Positions 1-11,951 of a stretch of 64,000 nt of DNA are shown one piece after another. This DNA is from Marsupella aquatica (taxonomy: Eukaryota; Marchantiophyta), in the NCBI GenBank assembly GCA_973895155.1, contig OZ316895.1:7254001-7318000 (forward strand), in the 5' to 3' direction. Position numbers and translations under genes: made by a program. Position 1 is the stretch's first letter. The number at the start of each line of letters is the position of its first letter. Below the pieces are notes generated by a model. That model was given only the letters and a program-made list of their open reading frames with translations, did no database searches and was not told the origin of the DNA.

Positions 1-137
1 GCACAACATCTGTTTCGAAATGTTCCATTCGTATTGTTCAATTGTTATCGTTCACAAGTATTTAACACTAATTGGTTTTTGCCCAAACCCGAGTCCGAAC
101 ACGAATTTACGATCACTTGCGATATGGGTTATTTCAG

Positions 138-2079
138 GTGGAAGCACTTGGAGAAATTGAGGTGGCAACTAAAATTCTGGGCGTCGAGAAAGACCAAGAG
201 GTACAGCCTACCGGAGGAACTTATGCGTGTTTCAAGAGAGATTTGAGCTCGTTGTGGAGCTCCGTGCACCCGATGTAACTATCGTATCAATAAGTTCTGG
301 CACTCGATTCAGATTGCTTTGCTTAATCATATTTACAGCTAAGTTTTCGTCAACCATTCATACTCTGTTGTTTGGAGATATCATTTTCATCGGTATGACT
401 TTTTACAGGAAGATCCTCTGTTCACTCAATATGAAAGGCTTCATTGTAGAATTCAACCTGTCCTTGACAGCGAAGAAGCTGCCTGGGTAAGGAACTTGTG
501 TTTCCCTTGCAGCAGTGAACAGAATAGTTGTAGATTGCAGTTCAGTGAATACATTTGAAAACTTATATTGCACAGAATTAAAATCGTCCATACTTGCAGA
601 TAAAGGCATACGTGGACAACACTCACGGCGAAACACACAGCTACTACCACCTTGCTGTGGAGCATATTTTCAAGGTTGTAAGGGAAGGTGAAGACAGTCG
701 CTTCCAGCCAGTAAGTTCCTCGCCCTGTCGCATTTCACCTTGAATTATCGAAATTGTCAAAACCCTCTATATACCTTGTCCTTTTCCGACGTTTTCTCCT
801 TGTTGTAGTTGGGCTACCGCAGCCTGCAATTGTAGGGCGACAGATTTTATTCCCCCTGTCGCGCCTTTCTCCTTCCCAAAGAATTCTAAAATAGCAAAGG
901 TTTAGAGTATGTTGGTGTTATGAGTGTCATGGAGGTAACCGGAATTTGATTAGTTTGCAGGAACAAACAATCGGATGCTTCTTTGGCATGGGTCCAGGAT
1001 GTGCAACTGGATGGGTATTCTCTCACAAGGTGGGCTTTGACCGTGATCTATTTCTTTTTACTAATAGTCACGTAAAGGCCTTCGAGATATTTGCTGAGGA
1101 TTGAAGTTGTCACCCCGCAATGTGGACAGGTTTAAGGATAGCACCTCCAGAAGCTCCTGTATCTGGCTACATGTTTGGGAAAGGCGTGTACTTTGCTGAT
1201 ATGGTTTCGAAAAGTGCTAATTACTGTTATCCTGGTGAGGCTAAACTTGGTATTCTGCTCCTTTGTGAGGTAACCTTCCGATTTCTTTCGGGAAACTTGC
1301 TTCTTGTTCAGCTCGCTGTCTTGATTGCATTTTGAAGCTTTTATAATTGTCTGGCATGTTGATGATCCTTCAAATGCTTTCTACTGTAATGCACTCATAC
1401 AGCTGGGTTCTTTAGTGTCTACTTTCGGATTCTGACAATAAAACAGCATTTGATGATAGGTGGTCTTAGGAGACATGCGCGAGTTATTACATTCTGACTT
1501 TAGCGCTGGCCAACTTCCACCGGGGAAACTCAGGCATGTATTCGAGCCAATATTCGGGCAAACTTCTGACGCTGTGTTCTCCCTCCGATTATTTACCGGT
1601 TTTACCTTATACGGTATAACAAATCAAGCATTGTTTGATGCATGAAATGTCTTGCAGTACGAAAGGCGTGGGACGCATGGCTCCTGATCCAAAGCAACAC
1701 AAAGTGCTTCCTGACGGCTTGATTGTGCCCATGGGAAAGCCAAAGCTGGACAAAGCTATAAAAGTATGGGGTTCGTTTTATAATTGATACCGTTCCTTAT
1801 CTCAGTCAGGAGTTGATCACCCTCTGAATGCCTACTGATCTAATCGTGTCACAGCGTGATGATTGCTTATAATCTGCTCTCGATACGCACGAAATCATTG
1901 GACGCTTGGTCATGTTGATAATCCAGATGGCTGGGAACGGTATCACCGTTATCACTGAGCCTGTTTTGGAATGGTCGCAGGGTAGTCTCGCGTACAACGA
2001 ATACATTGTCTACAACACAAACCAGATCCGGATGAAGTATCTGTTGATGGTTAATTTCGCGAATCCCCGGAGTCGGTAG
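138..2079 (+). CDS. Poly(ADP-ribose) polymerase, PARP1/2 class, 3' part
   Basis: Transfers ADP-ribose from NAD+ to proteins, in the nucleus, in the DNA-damage response. Exons I can place: 138-200, 409-486, 600-710, 961-1029, 1130-1269, 1460-1533, 1658-1763 and 1981-2079 (TAG). The first three encode the end of the helical regulatory domain ([10 protein letters not shown], then [11 protein letters not shown]). The rest encode the ART catalytic domain. The H-Y-E triad is complete: His in NRMLLWHGS (codon 987-989), Tyr in FGKGVYFAD (1189-1191) and Glu in YNEYIVY (1999-2001), as expected for a polymer-forming PARP. WGR and N-terminal domains would lie upstream of the window. Two oddities: the intron after 1533 starts with GC, and the junction 710/961 is out of phase and lacks about five expected residues. 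The ending NPRSR is unusual. PARP1 versus PARP2 cannot be decided without the N-terminus. Confidence 0.93.
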
Positions 2080-2475
2080 CAGTGATTGAGGGAAGGCTAT
2101 GTTTTGTCTTGAAGGTTATCTGAGGGAGCCTAAATGGGTACAGGAAGGACGTCAGAATCATGAAGTCTCGTTAGCGAACCGAGCTTTGTCGGCTAGCAGC
2201 GAGGTATGTGAGGGGGTCCTTCAGCAATTGTCTGCAACACCAAACCAGATCCGGATGAAGTATTTTTTGATGGTTTTTGTCGGAAATCCCGGAAGTCGGT
2301 AGCAGTATTTGACGGACATCCGGAGGCTATGTTTTACCTTGATGGCTTATCGGCGGAAGACCATTCACTGGCTACAGAAAGGACGTTATAATCATGAAGT
2401 CTCATGAGAGTTTAGAGCGAAACGCAGCCGTGTCGGCTAGCATCGAGGGATTTAAGGGGGTTCCTCAGAAATGTG
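2009..2475 (+). repeat. Tandem duplication of the PARP terminal exon and 3' flank
   Basis: The last 71 bases of the final PARP exon plus about 150 bases of 3' flank (2009-2230) are repeated at 2231-2475. Both copies carry CCAGATCCGGATGAAGTAT, then a GTCGGTAG stop, then CGGAGGCTATGTTTT-like and TCATGAAGTCTC blocks. In copy 2 an inserted C shifts the 5' part, but the NQIRMKY frame and the TAG stop survive. The copies differ by several substitutions and by about 23 bases in length, so the duplication is not recent. Confidence 0.85.
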
Positions 2476-4775
2476 GGTGAAAAGTGGGATCCTCGAGTAT
2501 TGATGTAGTGTCAAATCAGTATCATTATTCAGTCTGAGAGTCCTGTGAAGAGTCACGCGAACAAGACAAACCAGGAAAGGCCAGAACCCCATGATTGCAC
2601 GTAGCATTCAAAGTCAAGTGGGACGCAAGTATTTAAGTCGTCAATGGCACTGAAAAGAGGGAATCTGCGTAGGCCACGTAAGATGAAGTTGTTTCGACGA
2701 GGATAGGAAAGCATAGCTGCGCAAAGAAGTCGGGGCAAGAGTGGATAACAAGAAGTATAATTTCTGTGGGCCACTACAGAAATTCGCCTACACTACTAGC
2801 GCTTCATGTTCTAATTTAATGAAAAGGGCCCTTTACTGGCCAGTTTTATCCAGTTTATTTTCCTTACAACAGGTTTTGGGCCTTCCGGATCTTATCATCC
2901 GGTTAAATTTAGCTTAATTGGTAATACCTTTTGTGCTCTTGCAGTGATAAGCTTTCACTATACATATATATTTTTGCATATATAGAGCTTTTGCGGCAAT
3001 CATGGTTTTCTTGAGGACATGGTTTTCTTGAGGACTTCATTCTAAGCAAAATCACATCTTTTTTAATACAGGACACATCATGTTCACGAGCAACCCAATA
3101 AAGTTGGGGGGGAGGAGCAGGGGGGGGGGGATGGGGTAAACTCCACAAACAACATTGAGCGAAAAACCCCAAGGAGGTAACATTACAAGCGACCCTAAGA
3201 AGGGGGGGGGGGGGGGTAAACAGGGTAAAAACCAATGGAAGATCAATGCACGTTGGCCGTGTAGTCACTAACAACTATAGTAGGCGTAAAGACCTCATGA
3301 GCAACGAGCACAGTAGTAGCGAACTATTATCTTGAAATCTCTTGTACCTTATTCTAAACAATTCACTTTTCTTATTACAGATAGTATGAAAAGATTTTAA
3401 CTAAAATCAGGTAAGGATTCTCCAAAGTTCGGACAAGCCAGTATAAAATAAGAAGAAATTGAACTCATCCCGGCCAAATAAGTGAGCAATAGAGAAGTTC
3501 GTGAGAATATTTAATCTCGTCCACTTCTAATACAAGAGTATACACCGCTCTCTGAGAACTGAACGAGTGGATGCTTTCCCACTGCTAGATTAACAGGTCT
3601 TGAGGAGTCCTCTCCGGCTCTGAGGTGGATCTGGATGCCACGAATTGGAAACACCGAACACAATATCCCCGACGTATCACAGCAGTCCAATCCACCCAGT
3701 CGTCGTCGAGAACCACAAAAGCTAGAGTTCATCTAGTCGAAGTGGGAAGAAAAACTCACATATGCTAGTCACGAAACCAATTTCGTGGAAAGAACAGACG
3801 ACTGCCAGCGGGGAAAAGAGAAAAAAAAAGGCAGACTAAAAGAATGTTCCATTTCAAACGCGAAGACCCAGAAGCCTCCTTGAGTAAAACTTTTCCCGCG
3901 GATCATCAACATAAGGGGACGTATATAGTACTGGTTGCCGCACTGATTCACGGCATAAAAAAACGCCCATTCTACTCGGACTCCAGACCACGGAATTACT
4001 GAAGACTACATAGAATAGAATAGAGCTTCGAGCGAGGAGGCCAGGTCGACCCATGTATCAAGAACGATGTCGACTCCGCGCTGCAGCTTGGATATCGATT
4101 GAGGCAAGCGAATCGTGGCTGACATGCAAAAACAACGCAAACGCATGATCCGAGTCAACTTAGTACGCTTGAATCGAACCACTGCTTAACGGAATACGGT
4201 CCCTGTTGCGATTGTTGTTGAAATAAAATTCAAGCAAGAAATGCTTCGAATGCACAGACGTCCTTGCGGCCACTACCATTCACATGGATGCACCTCAACT
4301 CAGAAATGAGTGTTCGCTACTAAGTACCGTAGGACCAGAAACTGTAATGGCTGTATATTCATTTCGATACTGTATCTAGAATAGGTGTGCGACAAGAATC
4401 CTCAAACAGACCACCGACGTCAACCAAGAGTCGGACTATCACTGCAAAACTCCGTCACTGTCCCAGATTTACTGATTGATTAAATCAACCGAGTCCCCGG
4501 GAAATTCCCGTGATGATTTACGCACAGCTCCGTACATGATACAGGCATGAAACTATGCATGTCATACTGTGTAACACAGGGGCTTCCTTAACGTCAACTT
4601 CTGTAGGTTTAATGCGAACCCCGTACGTGCAAGACATTTTCTATTGCGAATCGACCCTCATGGTCGTCCAAACTAAGAACGAAACTTAGACTCTGTGATT
4701 CCCTTATGAGAAGATAAATCTTGGGATTCAAAACAACGAAGATCAACTTGAGTGCGTGCGCCTTGCCAGAAGACT
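2476..4775. other. Intergenic, no gene recognised; G-homopolymer tracts
   Basis: Open frames here are short and none resembles a known family. The minus-strand frame over 2909-3274 is proline-rich only because it reads through the G runs at 3106-3112, 3120-3130 (11 G) and 3202-3216 (15 G). Each of the two longer runs is followed within about 10 bases by GGTAAAC, which suggests a degenerate short duplication. Confidence 0.5.
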
Positions 4776-5372
4776 TTAGCGATAAAATCGGTTAGGGACA
4801 AACCTCAACAGCAACAACACAGATGCTGTAATCAACCATCTTGGTGATGCTGCAGCGGTAGAGATCCAGGATGCATCTCGTAATGCCGCTGATGTAATCG
4901 CAAAAGTATCTGACTTGTCTATGCCAACGTGGCCGGCCTCACGACCGAGTCCCTCATGTTGTTCGACGTGGAATGCGCCAACTCCCCCGGTCAGCTTCTT
5001 TCCAGGATCCAGCATCAAAGATTGTGTATCATTGGTTTTGTGGATTTCCGCGACAGGTCGTCGATTTCGTCCATTAGAGCTCAAGCTCAGATCCAAATAC
5101 GCTTCCTTGCGTTGCTGCACCTGTCTTTCCGGGAAGTACCTAACATGGTGACCAGTGCCAAGTACGATGAAGGCCCTGTCCCCCTGTCCGCCAGAATACA
5201 GGCACGCCAGGTCAAGCCAAGCCAAGCCACGCCGAGTACCATTCCAAACGATGCCACATTAATTCGGAAACGTCCAGACGCACTGCTCGATCGCATCCAC
5301 AATGCAGCTCAACCGAAGGCAAACAATTTTCACAATTTCGCTTACAAGCACAGCGATTCAAAATTCACATAA
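4776..5372. other. Unassigned region open on both strands
   Basis: A 147-codon frame on + (4929-5372) and a 149-codon frame on - (4776-5225) overlap. A third + frame reads AAAVEIQDASRNAADVIAKV around 4850-4915. I recognise none of them. The base composition is more balanced than in the surroundings, so this may be a decayed gene or a promoter-proximal region. Only one strand at most can be genuinely coding, and coding status is unproven. Confidence 0.25.
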
Positions 5373-6660
5373 AATGAAGAGGCATGTACGTAGATGAATG
5401 AATGTACCTGAAGAGCCAGGGGAGAAAAGCTCTTCATGTCATCTCGACGCTGGCGCTCATGGTCTTTACGATTCTGCCGTGGCCAACAAAGCCACCAGCA
5501 GCTAGTGGTCTAACAGAGACCCCAGCCTCCGTGTCAAGCTCTCGCTGATATTTCCGAGGTCTCTTCAAAAGTACCATGATCGACTGAATGCTAGTAAGCC
5601 GCCGCCTGCTCGTCGACCGACCCCTGCTCCTACCAGTTGATTTGTCAATTGACCTTGTTGCATGACCTTAAATTTCGAGGTTACCAATTGAAGTACTCTC
5701 TACCAAGCCTGACCGTGGTAAAGCCCTAATGTTAGGACTCTCCTTCTCACTCTTCTCCTTCCGCTTCGGTTTCCCCCGTTGCCGACCAAAAGCTTCAATT
5801 ACGATGCCCAGCCTGCGCAGGCCCTGCGCACTTAATTAAGTCGCGCTCTTTGTGCGAGCCTAGGCAGAAGATCACATGGGTGCCCGTATCTCACCTGAGA
5901 TGACCTGAGCAGCACACCGCCGCGCGCTTCTTCGAGCCGGAGGCAAGTGTTCAAAACGATTGCGACGTATTGTTCTTCTGGCCATGGCGCCGGCTCCCTG
6001 CCCGGCACTAACAGCCCGAGCACTGCTGTCTGTCGGTCCGCTTTTCTTTCCTTCTCCGTGCCTCCTGCTGCTGCTTGTGCTGCCTCACTGCGCCTTCTGC
6101 CACCTTATTACTACTGTACACTAGTAGCCTTTTCTTTCCTTCTATGTCTATCCTTTCTCCTCTGCTGAGCTCTGCTCTCCTCTCCTGACTCCTCCTCTCA
6201 AGCACATGAGCATATATTCTACTCGTCCTCGAGGATAGCGCACACGAGCATGGGAGAATGATTTTAAATGATTCCTCCTTTCCTCTCCTGTACTCTCCTC
6301 TACTCCTCGTCTGACAGTACAGTACCCCTCTCCCTTTCTACTCTACTCTACACCACACCGCAGTTCCTTTATCGGGAACGCCAAAATCAATCAGACATCA
6401 TGGACTGTAATTCTCTGAAAATCATTCGAGGCCAAAAAGAAAATATATCACTCGCATTGAAACCGCAGCCTGCGATCAACATTCGCACCACTGTGCTCTA
6501 CACACAAACCCTCTTCGCAAGGCAGAGAAGAGTCGTCGTCACCGCACTCTGATTCGAGCACGATCCCGCGCTTCAGTGCGATGATTCCGTTTGAATTTCC
6601 CTTCCCGATGAGGAGGCGAGAGCTCAATCTCCAAACTGCGGACGGCAGAGCAGATCAAAG
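5373..6660. other. Intergenic, strongly pyrimidine-rich from about 6030 to 6370
   Basis: No gene recognised. The + strand is dominated by TCC/CTCT runs (TTTCCTTCTCCG, CTCCTCTCCTGACTCCTCCTC). This composition gives spurious serine/leucine-rich frames. Such tracts are common near plant promoters, but no transcript can be assigned here. Confidence 0.4.
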
Positions 6661-6663
6661 CAG

Positions 6664-7010
6664 CTGGTGCAGGAGAGTCTCCGAGTCGATGATTACGGCC
6701 GCATTTTCTTGCCGAAGAGCAGGAAGTGCTCAATCTTCGAACAGCACACAGCAGAGCCGAGCAAAGCAAAGCAAAGCAAAGCAAAGCAACTGGTGCAGAA
6801 GAGTCTGCGAGTCGATGATTACAGCCGGATTTTCTTCCTGACGAGCAGGAAGAGCTCAATCTTCGAACAGCACACAGCAGAGCAGAGCAGACCAAAGCAA
6901 AGCAACTGGTGCAGGAGAGTCTCCGAGTCGATGATTACGGCCAGATTGTCCTGCTGACGAGCAAGAAGAGCTCAATCTTTGAACAGCCCACAGCAGTGCA
7001 AGGCAGAGCG
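6664..7010. repeat. Tandem repeat, three copies of about 116-126 bp
   Basis: Units start at 6664, 6790 and 6906, each with CTGGTGCAG(A/G)AGAGTCT. Each continues through GAGTCGATGATTACGG and TCAATCTT(C/T)GAACAGC and ends in a variable AGCAAAGCAAAGC stretch. The AAAGC micro-repeat number explains most of the unit-length difference. Several overlapping frames stay open on both strands because the unit is close to a multiple of three. I do not call them genes. Confidence 0.9.
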
Positions 7011-7129
7011 ATCAGCGATCAGCGATCAGCGATGGTGCGAGAGTCAGGGCGGTGCGCAGCGCTGTGCTGCGCTGCCGACGATCATGGGCCTGGCGGACTG
7101 CCGCCTGACTGCGAGAGTGCGAGGAGCAG

Positions 7130-7240
7130 AAAGGCGGGGCACGGCGAGGAGAAGAGAAGAGAAGAGAGGAGACGAGAGGTGGGGTAAGGAGAGGCGGGGT
7201 AAGGCGAGGCGGGGCGGGGCGGGGCGGGGCGGGAAGTGCA
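7130..7240. repeat. Purine-rich, G-quadruplex-prone tract
   Basis: GAAGAGAAGAGAGGAG-type sequence passes into GGCGGGGCGGGGCGGGGC at about 7208-7234. Five or more G4 runs separated by single C fit the G-quadruplex pattern, and each GGGGCGGGG also resembles a GC-box. It lies just upstream of a TATA-like element. Confidence 0.7.
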
Positions 7241-7255
7241 GCGCCGCGGTGGAGC

Positions 7256-7265
7256 TATTTAAAAG
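7256..7265 (+). promoter_or_regulatory. Possible TATA element
   Basis: TATTTAAAAG lies about 20 bases downstream of the GC-box-like tract and upstream of a perfect inverted repeat. The arrangement looks like a core promoter reading to the right, but no recognisable gene follows. Low confidence. Confidence 0.3.
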
Positions 7266-7269
7266 TTCG

Positions 7270-7343
7270 CGCAGCCCCATGTGCGAATATTGAACCAATC
7301 CTACTGTACACAAGTTCCCTCGCCGATCTCACATGGGGCTGCG
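7270..7343. repeat. Perfect 14-bp inverted repeat with 46-base loop
   Basis: CGCAGCCCCATGTG at 7270-7283 is the exact reverse complement of 7330-7343. A transcript would form a stable GC-rich stem. It could be a regulatory hairpin or the ends of a tiny mobile element. No target duplication is visible. Confidence 0.7.
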
Positions 7344-7629
7344 ACTATTATTGATTGTCGAATAACAGTTTCTCGCTTATAATAATGAAGAATGAATTTC
7401 CACCCGCTGACACCTTGGTTTCGACGCGCTGGGCCGTCGATAGCGGCATCTACTGTCCCCCATCGGACGATGCAAACGTAGACGCGTCGCTCTGAAGCGG
7501 AGCGTGCGAATATTGTGGTTCGATGAACATTAAAGACCTACTGTAAGTTACCCACGGAGACTTTAACTTACTGAGCACGGACAACATTTGTTCAGATTCT
7601 TGTCGTCTATCGTGGTTTCACTGTTTCTA
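7344..7629. other. Intergenic, no gene seen
   Basis: GTGCGAATATTG occurs at about 7281 and again at about 7505, so part of the hairpin flank is repeated here. Nothing else is recognisable. Confidence 0.4.
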
Positions 7630-8145
7630 TTAGTCTACCGTGCCAGTGCGGGCTTCAGAGATGACACCCCACACGGTACTTATCCATCCATCCATCCACC
7701 GATATGTATTTACAATCAAAGTGTATTTATATTTGTCATTCCGATGGCCGCAATGCACTTTAAAACTGCATTTTGGGGGTGCAGTAAGGCTAGCATAGAG
7801 AACATGTATCATTTCTTTGGGTGCTGGGATTTCAACATATTGAGCATTTGCCACACAACTGGTCCATTTGAAATGTAACATGCCAACGCTATCCCATATC
7901 AGCTCAATACACCCTGAGTTACCAAAATTTGGTTCTAGGAGTTGTCTTAGGATAGTGTCTGCCCAATCTTCTACGGCTATCAGTGGGTTAGTCTCGTGTA
8001 GTGTGTTGTACTTGGGAGTAAAAGAGTTGCATTCAAAACCATAAAAAAGGCCAACAATGATTAGAAACAATTGAGCCCAATCATAGAACGCCGTATGAAC
8101 ACGATTCGATATCATCAGACAACTATGCATCCTTATTACATTCAC
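7630..8145 (-). CDS. Hypothetical ORF, 171 codons
   Basis: A single uninterrupted frame starting at 8145 and ending at 7630. It has a hydrophobic stretch near residues 24-37 (AQLFLIIVGLFYGF) that could be one membrane segment, followed by a mixed polar region with several Trp and Cys residues. I recognise no family. It could be a transposon fragment or chance. There is no supporting intron, promoter or neighbour evidence, and a 96-codon frame overlaps it on the other strand. Confidence 0.2.
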   Translation of the reverse strand: MNVIRMHSCLMISNRVHTAFYDWAQLFLIIVGLFYGFECNSFTPKYNTLHETNPLIAVEDWADTILRQLLEPNFGNSGCIELIWDSVGMLHFKWTSCVANAQYVEIPAPKEMIHVLYASLTAPPKCSFKVHCGHRNDKYKYTLIVNTYRWMDGWISTVWGVISEARTGTVD

Positions 8146-8680
8146 CCTAGCGAGTGCACTTTGTGAATTTAGTATGCATACATCCTCAGACTTTCACACA
8201 TGAACATGCTGGGGTGGTTTTACTGATTCCAGGTGAATTTCGTAAGTCCAAGGGTAAAACTAGCATATCCCCAGGAACAAGCCACATGCTATGTCGCCTT
8301 CCGATAGTGCCTGACTTCACTTTATGGGTACTGTTGTAGATACTGCAAACAACTGATGACCGTAATTAGTGTTTTGATGGATGTCGAAGAAGTGAGAGTA
8401 AAAACTTGTTATTCTAAATTTTGAATGATATATTTCCCCTGGCAGGCAAAGACTGTAGAGAGCACTAAATTAATGTCTGTGTAACATTTCAGTATATGAC
8501 GTATTTGTAAATGGCATATAACATTAAAAAATAAAATTATGGTCAATTGAAAACCAGGCTAAAAAATCAAACACTTAATTTTTAGTGAAACATAATTTTT
8601 ATTAATCTACAGGAGATTAATAATGAATCTATTCTAATATTTTCTTTGACATATGTAGAGAGAGAAAGGCTTTATGATAC

Positions 8681-8777
8681 ACATTAAGGTGACCAGTGTA
8701 ATTCCTAAGAAGAAATATATATATATATATACATTAAGGTAATCAGTGTAATTCCTAAGGAGAAATATATATATATA
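8681..8777. repeat. Tandem pair of 50-bp units with TA microsatellites
   Basis: ACATTAAGGT(G/A)A(C/T)CAGTGT, then AATTCCTAAG(A/G)AGAAA, then (AT)n occurs at 8681-8730 and again at 8731-8777. The copies differ at few positions and in TA-tract length. Confidence 0.9.
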
Positions 8778-11700
8778 ACAATGGCACCCAGCGCAAACTT
8801 TGGATTCCAAAGATGGTGAACTGCAAAACATGTGGGGGTAGTTTTTGAGAGTGTGCATGGGGCAAATGCCGCTGAAAATCTGGCCTATCTGCTGAAAGAG
8901 GACCTGAGAAAATATTTTGAATGGGATAATGTCCTGGTTAGAGGGCACTATAAGACCCAAAAAAAAGGGACGGACATCATTCTCCTAGTGTTTGTAACTA
9001 ACATTAATATACTTTAAAGTTTGGGAGATTTTTCTCATAGATAAGAAAAAGTGAATCACTGAGAAAATTGAAGTCAAAAAGGTTATACAAGAAAGGATTG
9101 CTGTACAATTGACCAAACACATGAAATACGTTAATTAAAATCAAATCTTGTGATTCTGCAATTTTTCATATAACTTATTATTTTACTTCATATGGCAAAA
9201 TTATATTTGGATTTCATTTTTTACATATTTATGATGCTTTGCATAATCCAGTAGTCAAAAGTAAAGTAGTGAAATTTATAGAAAATTAATGCACTCTAAT
9301 ATGCAAAAACAAATCACAAAAGTCACTACTGTAGATATTAGGGAAATAATGGAAAAATATACTGACATTCATAAAGAGCCACCTACGAAAGTCCGGAACA
9401 AGTAAAACAAACATTTTGTGAAAACTAGAATTACCACTACGGTTGCCGAGCTCCATTGAGGATTCTCCACAGATTCTGGTTTCGCTTCCCCGTTTGCAAA
9501 GGGCTATTACTGTAGAACGTTGTGTACAGTAGACGTTGAACTGTTGGAATTTTGTGGGTTGAGTGGTGAGCGTGCCTGGGCAAAGATACTGTGCATGCAG
9601 ATGCAGCTCATTATTAAATAGTTTCCTCTCTTTAGATGTTTGCCTTTTGCTTTGTCCCAAGGTGTCAATGTTCCCCTTCACATGGGTTTCTGTGATTTCA
9701 GCATTAAAATACTCAAAAAGGTACTAGTGGCCTGGTGGGGCCATGGGAACCCAAAAGGGATGTATTGGATTGTTCGGAGCAACCAACTTTCCACGGCACT
9801 TGGAGAGAACTCTGTCTGGCTCCCTTGTCTCTGAGTTCGTGCTGCCCATATCTTGATCGGTCCCTTCCATCACTTCCATGTAGGCAATTAGACATCTCCT
9901 GACCAAAAAGGGTTTGAGCCACCTCCTCCTATGTAAAGTTCTTGGGTAACAGGTGATAGTCAAGTATCATATCATATTTTGGGGCATTTTAATGAGGATT
10001 GTCTTGTTAGGTCATCATAGGAGGCCTACTCAAGGAATTTTAGAGTGTCAGTGTCATCTTGTGAGTTCATCATAGGAGGATCTCCCGCTCAAAACATAGA
10101 TCTTGGTGAGATCAAGCAAGTTGTCTAAAATAAGTTCAATTATTTTAGTAAATGACTTTTAGGATCCAAGGGTCCTGTGATGTGAAAGCCTCTGGGTAGG
10201 TTCTGAGCTGATCTACTGTAGGCATGGGCCTAACAAAATGGACAGTGGCCAATTAGGGGTATTGCAACAAATTAATAAATCTGATAAAGGGAAATCTTTT
10301 CTAGTGTGATCTCGATCCGTGCACAATATTAAAAGGTCAAAAAAATTGACCATAAAGTCATCTCAAATGGGATCCAACTATCCTCTTTGTAACGAAAGAT
10401 CCTGATCTGATCTTGATTCCTATATGTTTTTAAGAAAATTCAACACTGAGAAACTCGTTCCAGGAAAACAATTTGGAATGGGATTCTGAGCTTAGAGCTC
10501 CAAACTGTGATTTTTCCATTTTTAAAGAGGAAGGGGAACTTGCCCTAGAAATTTGTGTGGACACCCTGAAAGGTTGGCTGTCCATTAAACAGGGCAAGTA
10601 AATCTGACAACCTGCTAGTTACCACTAAGGTATTATAAGATGCACTAGAGAATCAAGTGAACGAACTCTAGTTTCAAAGGCCCACCCAAAATTCCAGAAG
10701 CTCCTCGTTGAAGTTATGCTGGCTGTTGTTCGTCACGTGCACATCTGGTGAAAGGGCATGTGCATTGATTCGGAACGCTTACTTGCCACGCACCCTAATT
10801 TTCGCAAAAGACTACATGTTGCCATATAATATAGTTCGTACAATATGTTCCAACCCAACGAATGAATAAGATTCATCAATTCGCCATGTTAATAATGTGG
10901 ACGTCAACTGCACAAGGGCCACTTCCCAGCCCTTCAATTTGTCCTCTGCAAGAACAACCCTTGCCCCACCTCGAGGGTCCACTACTACAGGCTACTAGTA
11001 GTACAGGCTGCTTCGCTTTTGTCCACAATTTCCATGCAACGTCCAATCGCTTTTGATCATTTTGTCCTTTCATGTCTCGTTAAGGTGAATCAATCATTAT
11101 CCTCATCCTTCCTCAATTAATATAATATGTACTATAGCAAAAACCTCATGCTTACAACCTAAATTTTCTTCAGATTTTTAGGTTTGCACTTGCTTTTTTT
11201 GGTTTGGTTTTTGTCCTCTTTGTACCACTTTTTCTCGCCATGCTTGTACTTCTTTTTTTCCGGTTATGTAAACTTTGGTGACTTTCTGTACTTGAATGAG
11301 GAAAGAAATATAAAAAAACATTCTAGGCTTGTTTGATCACCATTACATTCTGTGCATTGGGGTGCCCAAGGAGGTTTATTGTCTTGTGAGGAGAGCTCTG
11401 TACATAGGCTATTAGGGGTTGTGACAAGGGTACCAATTATGTATGTAACAATATAGGAATAAATGAATATATGATAATACATATCATACATCTACACATA
11501 TATACAGGATATATAAAGCATGGATGGGAGATTTATGACAAAGAAAAGAGATGTATTTTTGTTTGTTTAATTTTAACTTTGCTTGTTTTTTATGAATGCT
11601 AATCCCGTCCGGACAGATGGATGGTCAGACTCAAAACATTAGAAAATATTCAGATAGCACTCTTACAGTTTTGACCAGAATGTGACTTTCAACAGGTACT

Positions 11701-11942
11701 AACCATTTGCACTTAGTTTTCATTAGTCCGGGGTGGCAAGTCAAGGGCACACGCACAAATTACTTAAAGCATAGGTTACAAAAGTGAAGTGTTTTTCCTC
11801 AAAGTAGTAAGTTGCTGCTAGTGCCCAAACTGATCAGGGCATCCTTCACACAAGTTAAACGTCCATTGACAATTAATTTATTATATTTGACCACTTATCC
11901 AGTATTACCACCGTGAGTGAGTGAGTGAGTCCTTCCTTAGGA
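8778..11942. other. Intergenic, AT-rich, no gene recognised
   Basis: Frames are short and unsupported, including a 131-codon minus frame at 9286-9681 and a 79-codon frame at 9724-9963. ATCATAGGAGG is repeated at about 10014 and 10070. A GTGA tetramer run lies at about 11913-11929. No RNA gene is evident. Confidence 0.5.
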
Positions 11943-11951
11943 CAAGGAGGA

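Noticed and set aside
2909-3274. 121-codon proline-rich minus ORF
   Set aside because: It depends on G homopolymers and has no motif.
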